Part shown: positions 15,997 through 24,854 of the stretch, piece by piece
Position numbering within the stretch: position 1 is the stretch's first letter
Layout: every line of letters begins with the position of its first letter
Assembly: GCA_036504895.1 (NCBI GenBank)
Contig: DASXUJ010000128.1
Coordinates: 1 to 50,389, forward strand
Reading direction: 5' to 3'
DNA length: 50,389 bases
From: Syntrophorhabdaceae bacterium
GTDB taxonomy: Bacteria; Desulfobacterota; Syntrophorhabdia; Syntrophorhabdales; Syntrophorhabdaceae
Notes under the pieces: generated by a model
The model's database searches: none
Told to the model about the DNA's origin: nothing
What the model saw: only the letters and a program-made list of their open reading frames with translations
Made by a program: the position numbers and the translations under genes

Positions 15997-17198
15997 CGGA
16001 CCTTCTCCTTGTTCCCGGCCTGGACAACCGACACTGCCGCACCGGCCGCAAGGGAATCCGAGGGGTTGACGATGACCCTGTCCTTTGGGCTCACGCCTGC
16101 CAGTATTTCAATGATTTGCCCGAAATCGCGCCCGAGCTTCACTGCGCGCAGCTCGACTTTGCCGTCAGGCTGCACGACACCCACCCGCGGCCCCTCAGGG
16201 CGAAAAAGGACCGTATTCGACGGGAGCGTAATGGCGGCTTCCATTTTCGCCTCCGTGAACCGCACCTGGGCATAGCCGCCCGCTATGATCTCGCCCTTCG
16301 GATTATCCAGTTCAAGCTCCACAAGGAGCGTCCTGGAGTCGGAGGACATGACGCCCGCGGTGCGGATCACCTTGGGCTTGAACGTGCGCCCGGGGAGCTC
16401 TGAAACAGTCATCTCCGCGGTCTGGCCCGGCCTGATTCCCCGGGCCATCGCCTGGGGGACCTGAACGAATACGCGAACCTTCCCCGTCTGGGCGAGGTGG
16501 AAGAGCTCCTTCCCGGACCCCGCGACGATGAGATCACCCGTATCGATGTTGCGAACCGTGACGGCGCCCGCAAATGGCGCGGTTATCCGGGTAAAGGACT
16601 GCAGCTTCTCGAGACGCCTGACCTCGGCGCGGGCAAACTCCGCGCTGGCTGTCTTGAGCTTGAAATCGGCCTGTTTTTCGGCGTTTTCCTGTTCGCTGAC
16701 ACTCGCGGTCTTCAATAGACCCGCCCATCGCTCCGAGGTAACCTTCGAAAGCCCGAGGGCTGCCTCAGCCTGATCGAACTGGGCCCGGGCGCGGGCGAGC
16801 TCCTGGTTGAGCTCCGGCGCGTCGATCTCGGCCAGAAGCTGTCCTGCCTTGACCTGGCTTCCGATGTCGACCAGCCGCTGTTTGAGATACCCGTTGGTAC
16901 GGGCGTAAATCGGTGCTTCGACCAACGCTTTCACCTCGGCAGGCAGGGCCAGGTCGGATGTGGATTGGCCCGGTTTGGGTGAAACCACGGCAACGGTGGG
17001 AACGGAAAGAGCCTTCGTCTCGGCTCGCAGCTCGGCGCGCTGGTGAAGCCGCGGTATGAGACCGACCGCGACGCCGATGATCACCAACACCGCTATCATC
17101 GCCACGGCGCCCCGGAACCTGCCCGGCGAGCGGCTGGGCGGGGTCGCTGTGGTGGTCGGGTTAAATTGTTCTGCGGATCTGTCTTTTTCGGAACTCAT
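15993..17198 (-). CDS. RND efflux periplasmic adaptor (membrane fusion protein)
   Basis: The 401-aa adaptor has an N-terminal membrane anchor (about residues 31-49) after a proline/threonine-rich cytoplasmic start. A biotinyl-lipoyl-like domain follows (PIYARTNGYLKQRLVDIGSQ, then VKAGQLLAEID). A helical hairpin runs over about 130-195, then a returning lipoyl half (ITAPFAGAVTVRNIDTGDL), a beta-barrel domain and the membrane-proximal domain near ILAGVSPKDRVIVNPSDSL. It connects the inner-membrane permease to the outer channel. ATGA overlaps join it to both neighbours. Substrates are not predictable from the adaptor. Confidence 0.95.
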   Translation of the reverse strand: MSSEKDRSAEQFNPTTTATPPSRSPGRFRGAVAMIAVLVIIGVAVGLIPRLHQRAELRAETKALSVPTVAVVSPKPGQSTSDLALPAEVKALVEAPIYARTNGYLKQRLVDIGSQVKAGQLLAEIDAPELNQELARARAQFDQAEAALGLSKVTSERWAGLLKTASVSEQENAEKQADFKLKTASAEFARAEVRRLEKLQSFTRITAPFAGAVTVRNIDTGDLIVAGSGKELFHLAQTGKVRVFVQVPQAMARGIRPGQTAEMTVSELPGRTFKPKVIRTAGVMSSDSRTLLVELELDNPKGEIIAGGYAQVRFTEAKMEAAITLPSNTVLFRPEGPRVGVVQPDGKVELRAVKLGRDFGQIIEILAGVSPKDRVIVNPSDSLAAGAAVSVVQAGNKEKVR

Positions 17199-20100
17199 GG
17201 CAGCACCTCATTAGTTTTGGTTTCAATGGAACCAGCCCCCTTGGCTTGCAGAGCTTGCGGGCTCTTCCGGTGCAGCAGACTGAAGACGACGGGTACGAAA
17301 AAGATCGTTGCAACGGTGGCGAGCACCAGGCCTCCGATTACCGCCCGGCCGAGAGGAGCGTTCTGCTCGCCGCCCTCACCGAGTGCGAGCGCCATGGGGA
17401 ACATCCCGATGACCATGGCTAATGCCGTCATAAGCACAGGCCGCAGCCGGCCGATACCGGCTTCCCAGGCCGAAGTCAGGGCGTCAGCGCCCTCTTTGAG
17501 GTGGGTTCGCGCGAAACTCACTACAAGAACGGAGTTCGCCGTCGCCACCCCGAGGCTCATAATCGCGCCCATCAGGGCGGGAACGCTGAGCGTGGTAAAT
17601 GTGAGATAGAGCCCCCACACCACCCCCGCCAGAGCGCCGGGAAGGGCAGTGATGATGATAAAGGGGTCGAGCCAGCTTTGAAAGAAGACGACCAGCAGAA
17701 GGTATATAAACGCCACGGCCAGTACGAGCCCTATGGCCAGCCCGGTAAAGCTGGTGTTCATCGTATCCGCCTGTCCGCGCAGCATGATAAAACTGCCCTT
17801 CGGCAATTGCTTTCTTGCCGCCTCGACTATCGGTTTAATGTCTCGCAGCACTCCTCCCAGGTCCCGGCCGCTTACGCCGCCGAAGACGTCGATTACGGGC
17901 ATCACGTTGTAATGGGAAAAGACGGGTGATGCGGCTATCCGGTCAACGGTAGCGACGTTCGCGAGAATTTGCGGTACGCTTTTATCCGGCTGACCGGCTT
18001 TCACCGGTATCGAGTTGAGCGCGGCCAGAGAGTCCATGGGGTGCTCGGGCACCCGGACGCTCACCGGGTACTGAATGCCGTTTTTCGCATTGAGCCAGAA
18101 GGTGGGCTGTGTCTGACTGCTGCCGCTTAAGCTCAAGAGCACCGAGGTGGCCACATCGCGCTCGGTAAGGCCGATTTGGGATGCCTTGGTCCTATCGACG
18201 GCAAAGCGGAACTCGGGCTGATCGGCGGTTTGCTGTACGCGCACGTCCACCGCTCCCGGAATCCGGCGGATCTTTTCAGCAAGGCCTGCCGCGATGGCAC
18301 GGCTCTTATCGCGGTCCCTGCCGACGATCTGGATATCGAAGGGTGCAGGCAGACCGAAGTTGATCGTCTGGTTCACGATGTCGGCGGGCAGAAAATAGAA
18401 GATGGCTCCGGGAAAGCCTCGGTTGAAGCGAGTGCGCAAGCGTCTTATGTAGCCTTCGGTCGGACGGTGGCCATGGTTCAGGGAGACGAGGATGTCGGCG
18501 TCGCGAGCTCCCGTGAGGCCATTATCGATGTAAACGAGCGGGAGGCCCCCCGAGGGCATGCCGATATTGTCGAGGATGCCTGAAAGCTCACCGGCCGGCA
18601 CCTCTTCCCGGATCACTGCCTCGACGCGGTCCACAAACCGTACGGTCTCTTCGATGCGCGTCCCTCCGGGCGCGCGCACATGCAGCCGGAACTGGCCCGC
18701 GTCGACTGACGGAAAGAAGTCCTGGCCGAGCCCGGGTATAAGAAACAGACTGCCGGCGCAAAACGCGAGGAAGAGGATTGCGAAAACAGTGCGATGCGCC
18801 AATACCGCGCCCAGCGTTCGACGGTAGCCTTCCCGGAAACGGGTGAAGCCCCGCTCGAAGCTCCCCTGCAGCTTCACGAAGGGGCGCAGCCAGGGTGTGA
18901 CAGCGCCCGGCTCGGCCGCATGGCCCCGATATTCAATGTTGCGGTAGAACCACATGACCAGGGTCGGGATGAGTGTTCTCGAAAGCACGTAGCTTGCAAG
19001 CATGGCAAATACGACCGCTTCGGCGAGGGGCACGAAGAGATAACGCGACACTCCCGCGAGAAAGAACATGGGCACGAAGACGATGCAGATGCACAGTGTT
19101 GAAACCAGCGCCGGCAGGGCTATTTCCTGCGCTCCATCGAGGATCGCCTGCACGTTCGGCTTGCCCCGCGCCATCTGGCGATGGATGTTCTCGATCTCGA
19201 CCGTGGCGTCGTCCACCAGAATGCCGACTGCCAGGGCAAGCCCTCCTAAGGTCATAAGGTTGATGGTCTCTCCCAGGGCGCTCAAAAGGACGAGAGAGGT
19301 AAGCACGGAAAGAGGGATGGAAAGGGCTATAATGAACGTGCTTCGCCATGAGCCTAAGAAAAGCAGGATCATTACCGCGGTGAGCACCGCGGCGATCACG
19401 CCCTCTTTGACCACGCCATTTACCGCGGCGCGGACAAAAAGCGATTGGTCGGCGAATTCCTTGGCCTCCAACTCGGGGGGGAGGCCGCTTAAGATTCGCG
19501 GCATGGTCTTCTTCACGCTGTCCACGACGGCCAAGGTCGACGCCGCGCCGCTCTTTAAGACGGTAAGAAGCACACCGCGCACGCCGTCCAGGCGTACTAC
19601 ATTCTGCTGAGGTGCATAGCCGTCATGCACCTGCGCCACATCACCGATCCTGATTACCGCTCCGTTCACCGTTTTAACGGGAAGGTCGTTAAGCGCCGCG
19701 AGGGCCGCTACATTGCTGTTTATGGAGATGTTGTACTCTGTTACTCCTATTTTCGCAGAGCCGCTGGGAAGGACAAAGTTCTGGGCATTGAAGGCGCTGA
19801 CCACCTCCTGAGAGGTCACGTTCTTTGCCTGCATCGCCGCCTGATCTATATCTACGGCGACAAGCCTGGCTTTCCCGCCGGCGGGATAGGGCACGGAGGC
19901 GCCCCTGATGGATGAAAGGCCGATCTTGACGTAGTTCATCGCCATGTCCTGCAGTTCCTGCTCGGAGAATTTCTTGCTTGCAATACTGTACTGGAGGATT
20001 GGTACCGAGGACGCATTGTACCTGATAATGAAGGGCGGGATGATCCCCGGCGGGAGAAATCGCAGAACCGCCTGCCCGCTGGCCGTAATCTGGGCTATCC

Positions 20101-20413
20101 CGTCCGAGACCGAGCCGCCCGGCTGCAGGAATACCTTGATCACCCCCACCCCGTTGTAGGCGGTCGACTCGATATGCTCGATATCGTTGACCAGGGTGCT
20201 TATCATGCGCTCATGGTTGTAAAGGACGCGGTCTTCCATCTCCTTGGCGTTCAGACCATTGTAGGTCCAGACCACGCCGATAACCGGAATGTTGACCTCC
20301 GGGAATATGTCCGTCGGCGTGCGAAGCATTACCAACGGCGCCAGTAGTAAAAGCACCAGCGCAGCCACCAGAAAGGTGTAGGGCCTGCGTAAGGCGAGTT
20401 TTACAATCCACAT
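17195..20413 (-). CDS. RND efflux transporter permease (HAE-type)
   Basis: The 1072-aa inner-membrane pump is of normal length. The first helix begins MWIVKLALRRPYTFLVAALV. The two large periplasmic loops and twelve helices are recognisable. The TM4 proton-relay pair is present in ALAVGILVDDATVEIENIHR. A second internal repeat has the matching helices near GALAGVVWGLYLTF and a GRLRPVLMTALAMVIGMFPM segment before TM11. The acidic pair and sequence fit drug-type HAE permeases better than heavy-metal CzcA types. It drives proton-coupled export with the two downstream genes. Confidence 0.95.
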   Translation of the reverse strand: MWIVKLALRRPYTFLVAALVLLLLAPLVMLRTPTDIFPEVNIPVIGVVWTYNGLNAKEMEDRVLYNHERMISTLVNDIEHIESTAYNGVGVIKVFLQPGGSVSDGIAQITASGQAVLRFLPPGIIPPFIIRYNASSVPILQYSIASKKFSEQELQDMAMNYVKIGLSSIRGASVPYPAGGKARLVAVDIDQAAMQAKNVTSQEVVSAFNAQNFVLPSGSAKIGVTEYNISINSNVAALAALNDLPVKTVNGAVIRIGDVAQVHDGYAPQQNVVRLDGVRGVLLTVLKSGAASTLAVVDSVKKTMPRILSGLPPELEAKEFADQSLFVRAAVNGVVKEGVIAAVLTAVMILLFLGSWRSTFIIALSIPLSVLTSLVLLSALGETINLMTLGGLALAVGILVDDATVEIENIHRQMARGKPNVQAILDGAQEIALPALVSTLCICIVFVPMFFLAGVSRYLFVPLAEAVVFAMLASYVLSRTLIPTLVMWFYRNIEYRGHAAEPGAVTPWLRPFVKLQGSFERGFTRFREGYRRTLGAVLAHRTVFAILFLAFCAGSLFLIPGLGQDFFPSVDAGQFRLHVRAPGGTRIEETVRFVDRVEAVIREEVPAGELSGILDNIGMPSGGLPLVYIDNGLTGARDADILVSLNHGHRPTEGYIRRLRTRFNRGFPGAIFYFLPADIVNQTINFGLPAPFDIQIVGRDRDKSRAIAAGLAEKIRRIPGAVDVRVQQTADQPEFRFAVDRTKASQIGLTERDVATSVLLSLSGSSQTQPTFWLNAKNGIQYPVSVRVPEHPMDSLAALNSIPVKAGQPDKSVPQILANVATVDRIAASPVFSHYNVMPVIDVFGGVSGRDLGGVLRDIKPIVEAARKQLPKGSFIMLRGQADTMNTSFTGLAIGLVLAVAFIYLLLVVFFQSWLDPFIIITALPGALAGVVWGLYLTFTTLSVPALMGAIMSLGVATANSVLVVSFARTHLKEGADALTSAWEAGIGRLRPVLMTALAMVIGMFPMALALGEGGEQNAPLGRAVIGGLVLATVATIFFVPVVFSLLHRKSPQALQAKGAGSIETKTNEVLP

Positions 20414-20548
20414 GATTCGTTTCCTCCTGAAGGTGTTCTCGGGGGAGGCAAAGAGACCGCCTTCATTTACCCCCTGCCTGCGAAAGAGCCGTTAATGCAA
20501 GCCCGGATCTCCGGGTCGCGTCAAAAGCCTGCCACGGGTATTCGCGGC

Positions 20549-20854
20549 TTAGCAGCGAAGGGGCGGAGTTTCTTGGGGTTGAGCTGCGATGAAGCGGAAA
20601 GTATCTATAGTTTCCGCAGAGAGGATAAGCAACTGCTCATGTACCGCAGGTGCGGAAGGGGGGAGGGCCGCCATGTCGGCGTTGTGCGTGGACGTGAGCG
20701 AATCGCGAAGGCCCACGCTGAGTTTGACTTTCTGGGAAAAGACACATCCCTTGGAAATATTTTGGGCGCAGTTGAGCGATATCATGGTCGCGACCGCAAC
20801 GATCAGCGCCCATGCCGCTAATACGGCTATTATTCTATGGCGTTTTCTGCTCAT
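20549..20854 (-). CDS. Small unknown exported or membrane-anchored protein (101 aa)
   Basis: The frame begins MSRKRHRIIAVLAAWALIVA, a basic start with one hydrophobic helix that could be a signal anchor. A polar region follows with three widely spaced cysteines (one each in NCAQ, GCVF and the last residue). GGAAGGG lies about eight bases before the ATG. It is 135 bases upstream of the RND permease on the same strand and could be the first gene of that transcript. The second half overlaps a plus-strand frame with no recognisable content. Confidence 0.5.
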   Translation of the reverse strand: MSRKRHRIIAVLAAWALIVAVATMISLNCAQNISKGCVFSQKVKLSVGLRDSLTSTHNADMAALPPSAPAVHEQLLILSAETIDTFRFIAAQPQETPPLRC

Positions 20855-20923
20855 CGATATACCCTTCCATGAATAACTTTCTTCCCCGTTTTACCTTGAC
20901 CCGTACGCGCCACAGAAGCAACC

Positions 20924-20961
20924 GGTGAGACCCTCCGCGAATCTTCCGGGGAGAGTCTCAC
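20924..20961 (-). terminator. Likely terminator after the second Spy-like gene
   Basis: GGTGAGAC and GTCTCACC pair perfectly, with further CCTCC/GGGGAG pairing inside. The hairpin begins about 20 bases after the stop of the gene at 20983-21414. A U tract is lacking. Confidence 0.55.
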
Positions 20962-20982
20962 CCTCGCGAGAATTCGCCGCGC

Positions 20983-21414
20983 TCACCACATCGGACAATT
21001 TCGCTCACCATAGCCGCGACCGGCGAACCGCTGACCTCTCCAGCCGGGGCCCCGTCCCGCTGTGCCGGGACCGAAACCAGCCGCAGTAAATCCCTGTTTC
21101 TCCGCCGAAGCCTGGATCTTTGCACGAAGATCAATCACTTCTTTCTCGAGTGCGGCAATCCGGTTCTGGTCCGCTTTTTCTTTTCCATACTCGTTTCTCA
21201 ATTCCAGCCTCTTGACCATCATCTCGTCCCTCAGGGGAAGGGTCTCCTTCTGGAACGTCTGGAACGCGGCTACGTCCACCGGCTTGCCGTTTACGGCTCC
21301 GTACCCGTAGCCTCGCCCACCGCCGCAGCCCATGCCCCACTGCGCAAAGGCAGAGGTGTAAAGAAGACCGATTCCCAATACTGCAACCACTGCCACTACC
21401 CAACTCTTTTTCAT
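20983..21414 (-). CDS. ZraP/Spy-like periplasmic metal-responsive protein
   Basis: The 143-aa protein has a clear signal peptide (MKKSWVVAVVAVLGIGLLYT, cleaved after SAFA). The mature start is Gly/Cys/Tyr-rich (WGMGCGGGRGYGYG). The central helical hairpin is charged (ETLPLRDEMMVKRLELRNEY, RIAALEKEVIDLRAKI) and resembles ZraP/CpxP-like zinc-binding chaperones. The C-terminus is Gly/Arg-rich and ends NCPMW. GGAGGAAAAAGAG precedes the ATG. The upstream region carries a tandem decamer typical of OmpR-class regulators. Confidence 0.75.
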   Translation of the reverse strand: MKKSWVVAVVAVLGIGLLYTSAFAQWGMGCGGGRGYGYGAVNGKPVDVAAFQTFQKETLPLRDEMMVKRLELRNEYGKEKADQNRIAALEKEVIDLRAKIQASAEKQGFTAAGFGPGTAGRGPGWRGQRFAGRGYGERNCPMW

Positions 21415-21452
21415 CTCTTTTTCCTCCTTCCGTGGAATTACTTCATATACCC

Positions 21453-21507
21453 ATTATAGGCGGCCAGTATGAAGGAGTCTCGAAGAGATTGTGAAGAATT
21501 GTGAAGA
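21453..21507 (-). promoter_or_regulatory. Promoter with tandem decamer upstream of the ZraP/Spy-like gene
   Basis: On the minus strand a perfect -10 hexamer TATAAT lies at 21453-21458. About 30 bases upstream are two back-to-back copies of TCTTCACAAT (plus-strand ATTGTGAAGA at 21488-21497 and 21498-21507). A ten-base pitch tandem at this distance is the layout of OmpR/PhoB-class activator sites. No consensus -35 is seen, in keeping with an activator-dependent promoter. Confidence 0.5.
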
Positions 21508-21544
21508 GGGCAGGTTCCGCCCAGGCTCGAAGCGGCACCTGCCC
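21508..21544 (-). terminator. Terminator of the OB-fold protein gene
   Basis: GGGCAGGT-N-CCGC pairs with GCGG-N-ACCTGCCC, a twelve-pair stem with one mismatch. It starts about ten bases after the stop and is followed by TCTTCACAATTCTTC on the minus strand. It insulates that gene from the next promoter. Confidence 0.65.
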
Positions 21545-21554
21545 CGGCAGCACA

Positions 21555-22010
21555 TTACCTCCGCCACCCTGCCCAGACAGGTACCCCCGCGGCATCCCGG
21601 AGCACCAGAATATTCTCACCTTTCTTCACCTCTGCGGCTATTATAGCGGGTTTCCCGTCAAAGGTTATGCGAGAGCCCTTGACTTCGATTGAGTCGCCCT
21701 TGACTATTTTCGTATCGAGCCTCCCGATGTACCATTCGGGACCCAGATGGACGGGGATCGTCTCTTTGTCCGTCTTTACCACTATCTCGACCGCCCGGTA
21801 CATCCCCTTCATGGGGGCGACCTGGTTCACTGATTCCACGGTTCCCGAAATAGTTTCCACCTTCGAAGGGTCGTACATCCTCTGGTAAGGCGTTCCCATA
21901 CCCCATCCGCCGCTTCCCTGCCATTTCATCCGCCCCTGCGCAAACGAGTCCGTGGCGAGAAAGAGGCTGAATACCGCAATTATTCCCATTACTACCGCTA
22001 TTTTCTTCAT
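21555..22010 (-). CDS. Periplasmic OB-fold-like protein
   Basis: The 151-aa protein has a signal peptide (residues 1-24, ending SFAQ). A Gly/Trp/Met-rich linker is followed by one beta-barrel domain beginning VETISGTVESVNQVAPMKG. It continues with EIVVKTDKETIPVHLGPEW, GDSIEVKGSRITFDGKPA and ILVLRDAAGVPVWAGWRR. This strand order is typical of bacterial periplasmic OB-fold proteins, often annotated as DNA-binding without evidence. Similar genes occur near metal and redox stress loci in Desulfobacterota. AAAGGAGGGGCT precedes the ATG. Its ligand is unknown. Confidence 0.7.
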   Translation of the reverse strand: MKKIAVVMGIIAVFSLFLATDSFAQGRMKWQGSGGWGMGTPYQRMYDPSKVETISGTVESVNQVAPMKGMYRAVEIVVKTDKETIPVHLGPEWYIGRLDTKIVKGDSIEVKGSRITFDGKPAIIAAEVKKGENILVLRDAAGVPVWAGWRR

Positions 22011-22103
22011 AGCCCCTCCTTTGAGGTCATGCGGGTTGTTTGTTTCTGCTTGTCATTGAGCCTGTCCGGTTACAGTTTTGCTCATCTATTCTTTGAACCG
22101 ACG

Positions 22104-22262
22104 TCAGACGTGAGCCTTCATTTTCGTCACCATGGCGTCGTCTATCCTTCTGGCGAGATCTCTTAGATATCTCATCGCCCCATCCCTGTCATTGTCGAGC
22201 AAAATCCTTTTCAGTTCGTATATTTCTTCTGTCTTGAATGTCACCACTGCTTTCTCTTTCAT
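22104..22262 (-). CDS. Small conserved-looking cytoplasmic protein (52 aa)
   Basis: ATG at 22262 with CCAGGAGACTGT upstream opens a 52-codon frame. It has a beta start (KEKAVVTFKTEEIYELKRIL) and helices containing DRDGAMRYLRDLARRIDDA. It is too small to appear in size-filtered gene calls. The composition is that of a real protein (charged, no low-complexity bias). No family was recognised; it could be a small regulator or adaptor of the neighbouring thiol cluster. Confidence 0.6.
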   Translation of the reverse strand: MKEKAVVTFKTEEIYELKRILLDNDRDGAMRYLRDLARRIDDAMVTKMKAHV

Positions 22263-22480
22263 ACAGTCTCCTGGAGCGTTACCTAAGTTTCCATATCATT
22301 GTAACGGCAATCGCGCAAAGGACCTCGCTGGTTATTTTTTTCCGTGTTGCCTTTAAGTTTCCGGTGAAGTCGGAATGGCGCCCCCGACGGAGCGGATTAC
22401 TGAAAGCAGAAAAGGCCTCCCTCCCACGTTCCCAGGACAGCACGACCGACAGCCCGCGCAGGGACTTGCCCATCAGCTCA

Positions 22481-23431
22481 CTACATGATCGCGTTAAAGA
22501 GATATCCCACCGCCATTATAGTCACGGTCATGATACCCACAAAAACCGCCAGGAGCCTCACTTTGAGAACCTTTCGCAAAATGATCATTTCCGGCAGCGA
22601 CAGGGCGGTGACCGCCATCATAAAGGCGAGCGTGGTGCCGAGGGTCAACCCTTTCTGCATGAGGGCGTACACTATGGGGATCACACCCGCGGCATTTGAA
22701 TAAAGAGGCACCCCAAGGGCCACGGCGATGGGGACAGCAAAAATATTCCCCTTTCCCGCGTATTTGACGAGAAAGTCCTCGGGCACATAACCGTGAATGA
22801 ATCCTCCGATGCCGATGGCGATGATCACATAGAACCAGATCTTACCGAGGATCTCCTTCGTATTCGATTTCGCGTAGTCGATCCGGTCCCTGAAGGTTTG
22901 CGGTCCCAGCTCCTGGCCCTCGCCCATATGCATCTGATAGACATACTCTTCCACCCATCTCTCGAGTTTCAGCTTTCCTATTATATACCCGCCGAGCATG
23001 GCTACACAGAGGCCTGTACCGATATAGAGGGCGGTTACCTTCCACCCGAAGAGCCCCCAGAGCAGGACGATCGCCACCTCATTGACCATAGGCGACGAGA
23101 TGAGAAACGAAAAAGTGACACCCAGGGGCACGCCCCCTTCCACGAACCCGATGAAAAGGGGCACTGCCGAGCATGAGCAAAAGGGAGTCACCACCCCGAG
23201 CAGGGCAGCGAGTATGTTCCCTATGAATTCCCTCTTGTGAGAAAGGATCTTCCTTGTCTTTTCCGGAGGGAAGAAGCTCCTTACCAGGGAGATGGCGAAG
23301 ATGATAACCATAAGAAGGAGGAAAATCTTGATCGTGTCGTAGATGAAGAATTCCAGGGCGCCGGAAAGATTAGTGTTCGGAGCCATTCTGAAAAGATCGT
23401 AGACTACATATTTTGAAAAGCTACTCAGCAT
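22481..23431 (-). CDS. Permease of the ArsP/DUF318 family
   Basis: The 316-aa membrane protein has about eight helices. It carries the family hallmark TPFCSCSAVPLFIGFVEGG followed by SFLISSPMVNEVAIVLL. A second half contains IPIVYALMQKGLTLGTTLAF and ALSLPEMIILRKVL. ArsP members export trivalent organoarsenicals; other relatives are linked to copper or zinc efflux, so the substrate is open. AAAGGAGG sets the start. It is the last gene of the ArsR-headed minus-strand cluster (26850 to 22481). The cysteine pair C-S-C in the membrane motif is intact. Confidence 0.88.
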   Translation of the reverse strand: MLSSFSKYVVYDLFRMAPNTNLSGALEFFIYDTIKIFLLLMVIIFAISLVRSFFPPEKTRKILSHKREFIGNILAALLGVVTPFCSCSAVPLFIGFVEGGVPLGVTFSFLISSPMVNEVAIVLLWGLFGWKVTALYIGTGLCVAMLGGYIIGKLKLERWVEEYVYQMHMGEGQELGPQTFRDRIDYAKSNTKEILGKIWFYVIIAIGIGGFIHGYVPEDFLVKYAGKGNIFAVPIAVALGVPLYSNAAGVIPIVYALMQKGLTLGTTLAFMMAVTALSLPEMIILRKVLKVRLLAVFVGIMTVTIMAVGYLFNAIM

Positions 23432-23473
23432 TGCGTACCTCCTTTTTCCCGCAACCAGCCGTCAGAACCATGG

Positions 23474-24175
23474 TCAGACGGTTGTATAGATCAAATAAAT
23501 TCCGCCAAGAACCACAAAGGCGCCGCACACCCTTTTCACCACGAGAGGCCCTTTCGACTTTTCATTCCAGTTCAGGTATCGTTGGACCAGCTCCGTGAAG
23601 GTTCCTGCCAGCACGATAATGGAGCAGTGGCCGACCGCATAAGCCAGAAGGAGAAGAATCCCGTACCATAGCTTCGTGGCGGCGAGCTGGAAGGTGATGG
23701 TCAGCATGGGCGCCATGTATGCAAAGGTGCAAGGGCCCAGGGCGACGCCGAAGATGAGCCCGAGAATGAAGGCGGCGAATGTCCCTTTCCGCGTCATCCC
23801 GATTCGTCCGGGACCGGACCAGGGCATGGGGATGAGGTCGAAGAGATGGAGGGCAACCAAAAAGAAAACTGCCGCGACAAAGTAGTTTCCGTACCGGCCC
23901 ACATCACCCATCATGCGCCCCGCCATGGCGGTGATTATGCCGATCGCCGCGATGCTCACCATGAGTCCCGCGGAGAAGAGGAGAGAAATGAAAAAGGCCC
24001 TTTTTGTCGCGATACGGCCTTGTTCGTCGATGAACCCCACGACGAGAGGGATGCTCGAAAGGTGGCAGGGGCTTAAGACCATGCTGAGGACGCCCCAGAG
24101 GAATGCGCCGGAAAGGGCAAAGGCGGGTGTTCCCTCGACTGCGGAATTGAGCGTGATGAAGAGTTGCTCGATCAT
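23474..24175 (-). CDS. CcdA/DsbD-type transmembrane thiol electron carrier
   Basis: The 233-aa protein has six helices, each half carrying the conserved cysteine of the CcdA family: VLSPCHLSSIPLVVGFIDE near the start and VALGPCTFAYMAPML in the second half. These two cysteines form the membrane disulfide that carries reducing power from cytoplasmic thioredoxin to periplasmic partners. The start overlaps the stop of the thioredoxin-like gene upstream (ATGA), so the two are translationally coupled. With the thioredoxin and the VKOR-DsbA fusion it makes a complete thiol relay beside the arsenic genes. Confidence 0.9.
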   Translation of the reverse strand: MIEQLFITLNSAVEGTPAFALSGAFLWGVLSMVLSPCHLSSIPLVVGFIDEQGRIATKRAFFISLLFSAGLMVSIAAIGIITAMAGRMMGDVGRYGNYFVAAVFFLVALHLFDLIPMPWSGPGRIGMTRKGTFAAFILGLIFGVALGPCTFAYMAPMLTITFQLAATKLWYGILLLLAYAVGHCSIIVLAGTFTELVQRYLNWNEKSKGPLVVKRVCGAFVVLGGIYLIYTTV

Positions 24176-24615
24176 GACGTCCGGCCTTTCTCCTGTTTAC
24201 CCGGCTTCTTCACGTCAAAGCCTTGTTTCCTGAAAGTGTCGAGTATCTGTTCCTTGGAGAAGTATCCCGTATGGCGGTAAAACTCCTTTCCCGATGCATC
24301 ATAGAATATCTGGGTCGGTATGCCCCGTACGCGGTATTTGTCCGAGGCTTCGGGGTTTTCCCATACGTCTATGAACTCCACCATGAAGATCCCTTCATAT
24401 TCCTTTTTCAGGTCTTCCAAAATAGGCGCCATCATCTTGCAGGGAATACATTTCTTCGCCCCTACGTCCACCATGAGAGGGATGGCCTTTGCGGGAAGCG
24501 GCGTCTTCGCGCCTTTGCTCTGTGCGGCTGCGGGCCATGGCAGACAAATTACCGCGAGTGCAGCCGTCAGCAGCGCAACCCATAGATATGTTCTCTTCAC
24601 GTTAAATAATGTCAT
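24172..24615 (-). CDS. Periplasmic thioredoxin-like protein (CIPC active site)
   Basis: The 147-aa protein starts at the ATG with GGAGGAACA upstream; a longer frame reaching further lacks such a site. Residues about 9-32 form a signal peptide or anchor. The thioredoxin fold contains C56-I-P-C59 (GAKKCIPCKMMAPILEDLKK) and the cis-Pro loop RGIPTQIFYD (P100). The CcdA-like partner follows with an ATGA overlap, so it probably receives electrons from it. The substrate could be oxidised cysteines of the neighbouring transporters or enzymes. Confidence 0.9.
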   Translation of the reverse strand: MTLFNVKRTYLWVALLTAALAVICLPWPAAAQSKGAKTPLPAKAIPLMVDVGAKKCIPCKMMAPILEDLKKEYEGIFMVEFIDVWENPEASDKYRVRGIPTQIFYDASGKEFYRHTGYFSKEQILDTFRKQGFDVKKPGKQEKGRTS

Positions 24616-24695
24616 TGTTCCTCCGAGTGAGATATTTTTCGCCAAAGGAGGTTGCTCCTCCGGCCGCTCGTAACTTATGCCCATCTGCTTCTCCA

Positions 24696-24854
24696 TCACC
24701 TGTCGGGGTGTTGCAACACCGTGGGGTTGCCCCGGGCATCCTTCGGAGGCATCCTGCAGCTCATGGAACAGGCGCACAGGGTCATGCCGAAGGTGAGAAA
24801 AAGCAGAACCACAATGGTCATTTTCAAGGCGATATTCTTGGATAACAATTTCAT
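24696..24854 (-). CDS. Small Cys-rich putative lipoprotein (52 aa)
   Basis: ATG at 24854 overlaps the stop of the VKOR-DsbA fusion (ATGA). The frame has a hydrophobic signal segment (MTIVVLLFLTFGMTL) followed by CACSMSCRMPPKDARGNPT and ends at TGA 24696. Three cysteines lie within seven residues. The coupling overlap and placement between two thiol-redox genes support a real product. Either the first cysteine is lipidated or the cluster binds metal or joins disulfide exchange; the sequence does not decide. Confidence 0.6.
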   Translation of the reverse strand: MKLLSKNIALKMTIVVLLFLTFGMTLCACSMSCRMPPKDARGNPTVLQHPDR

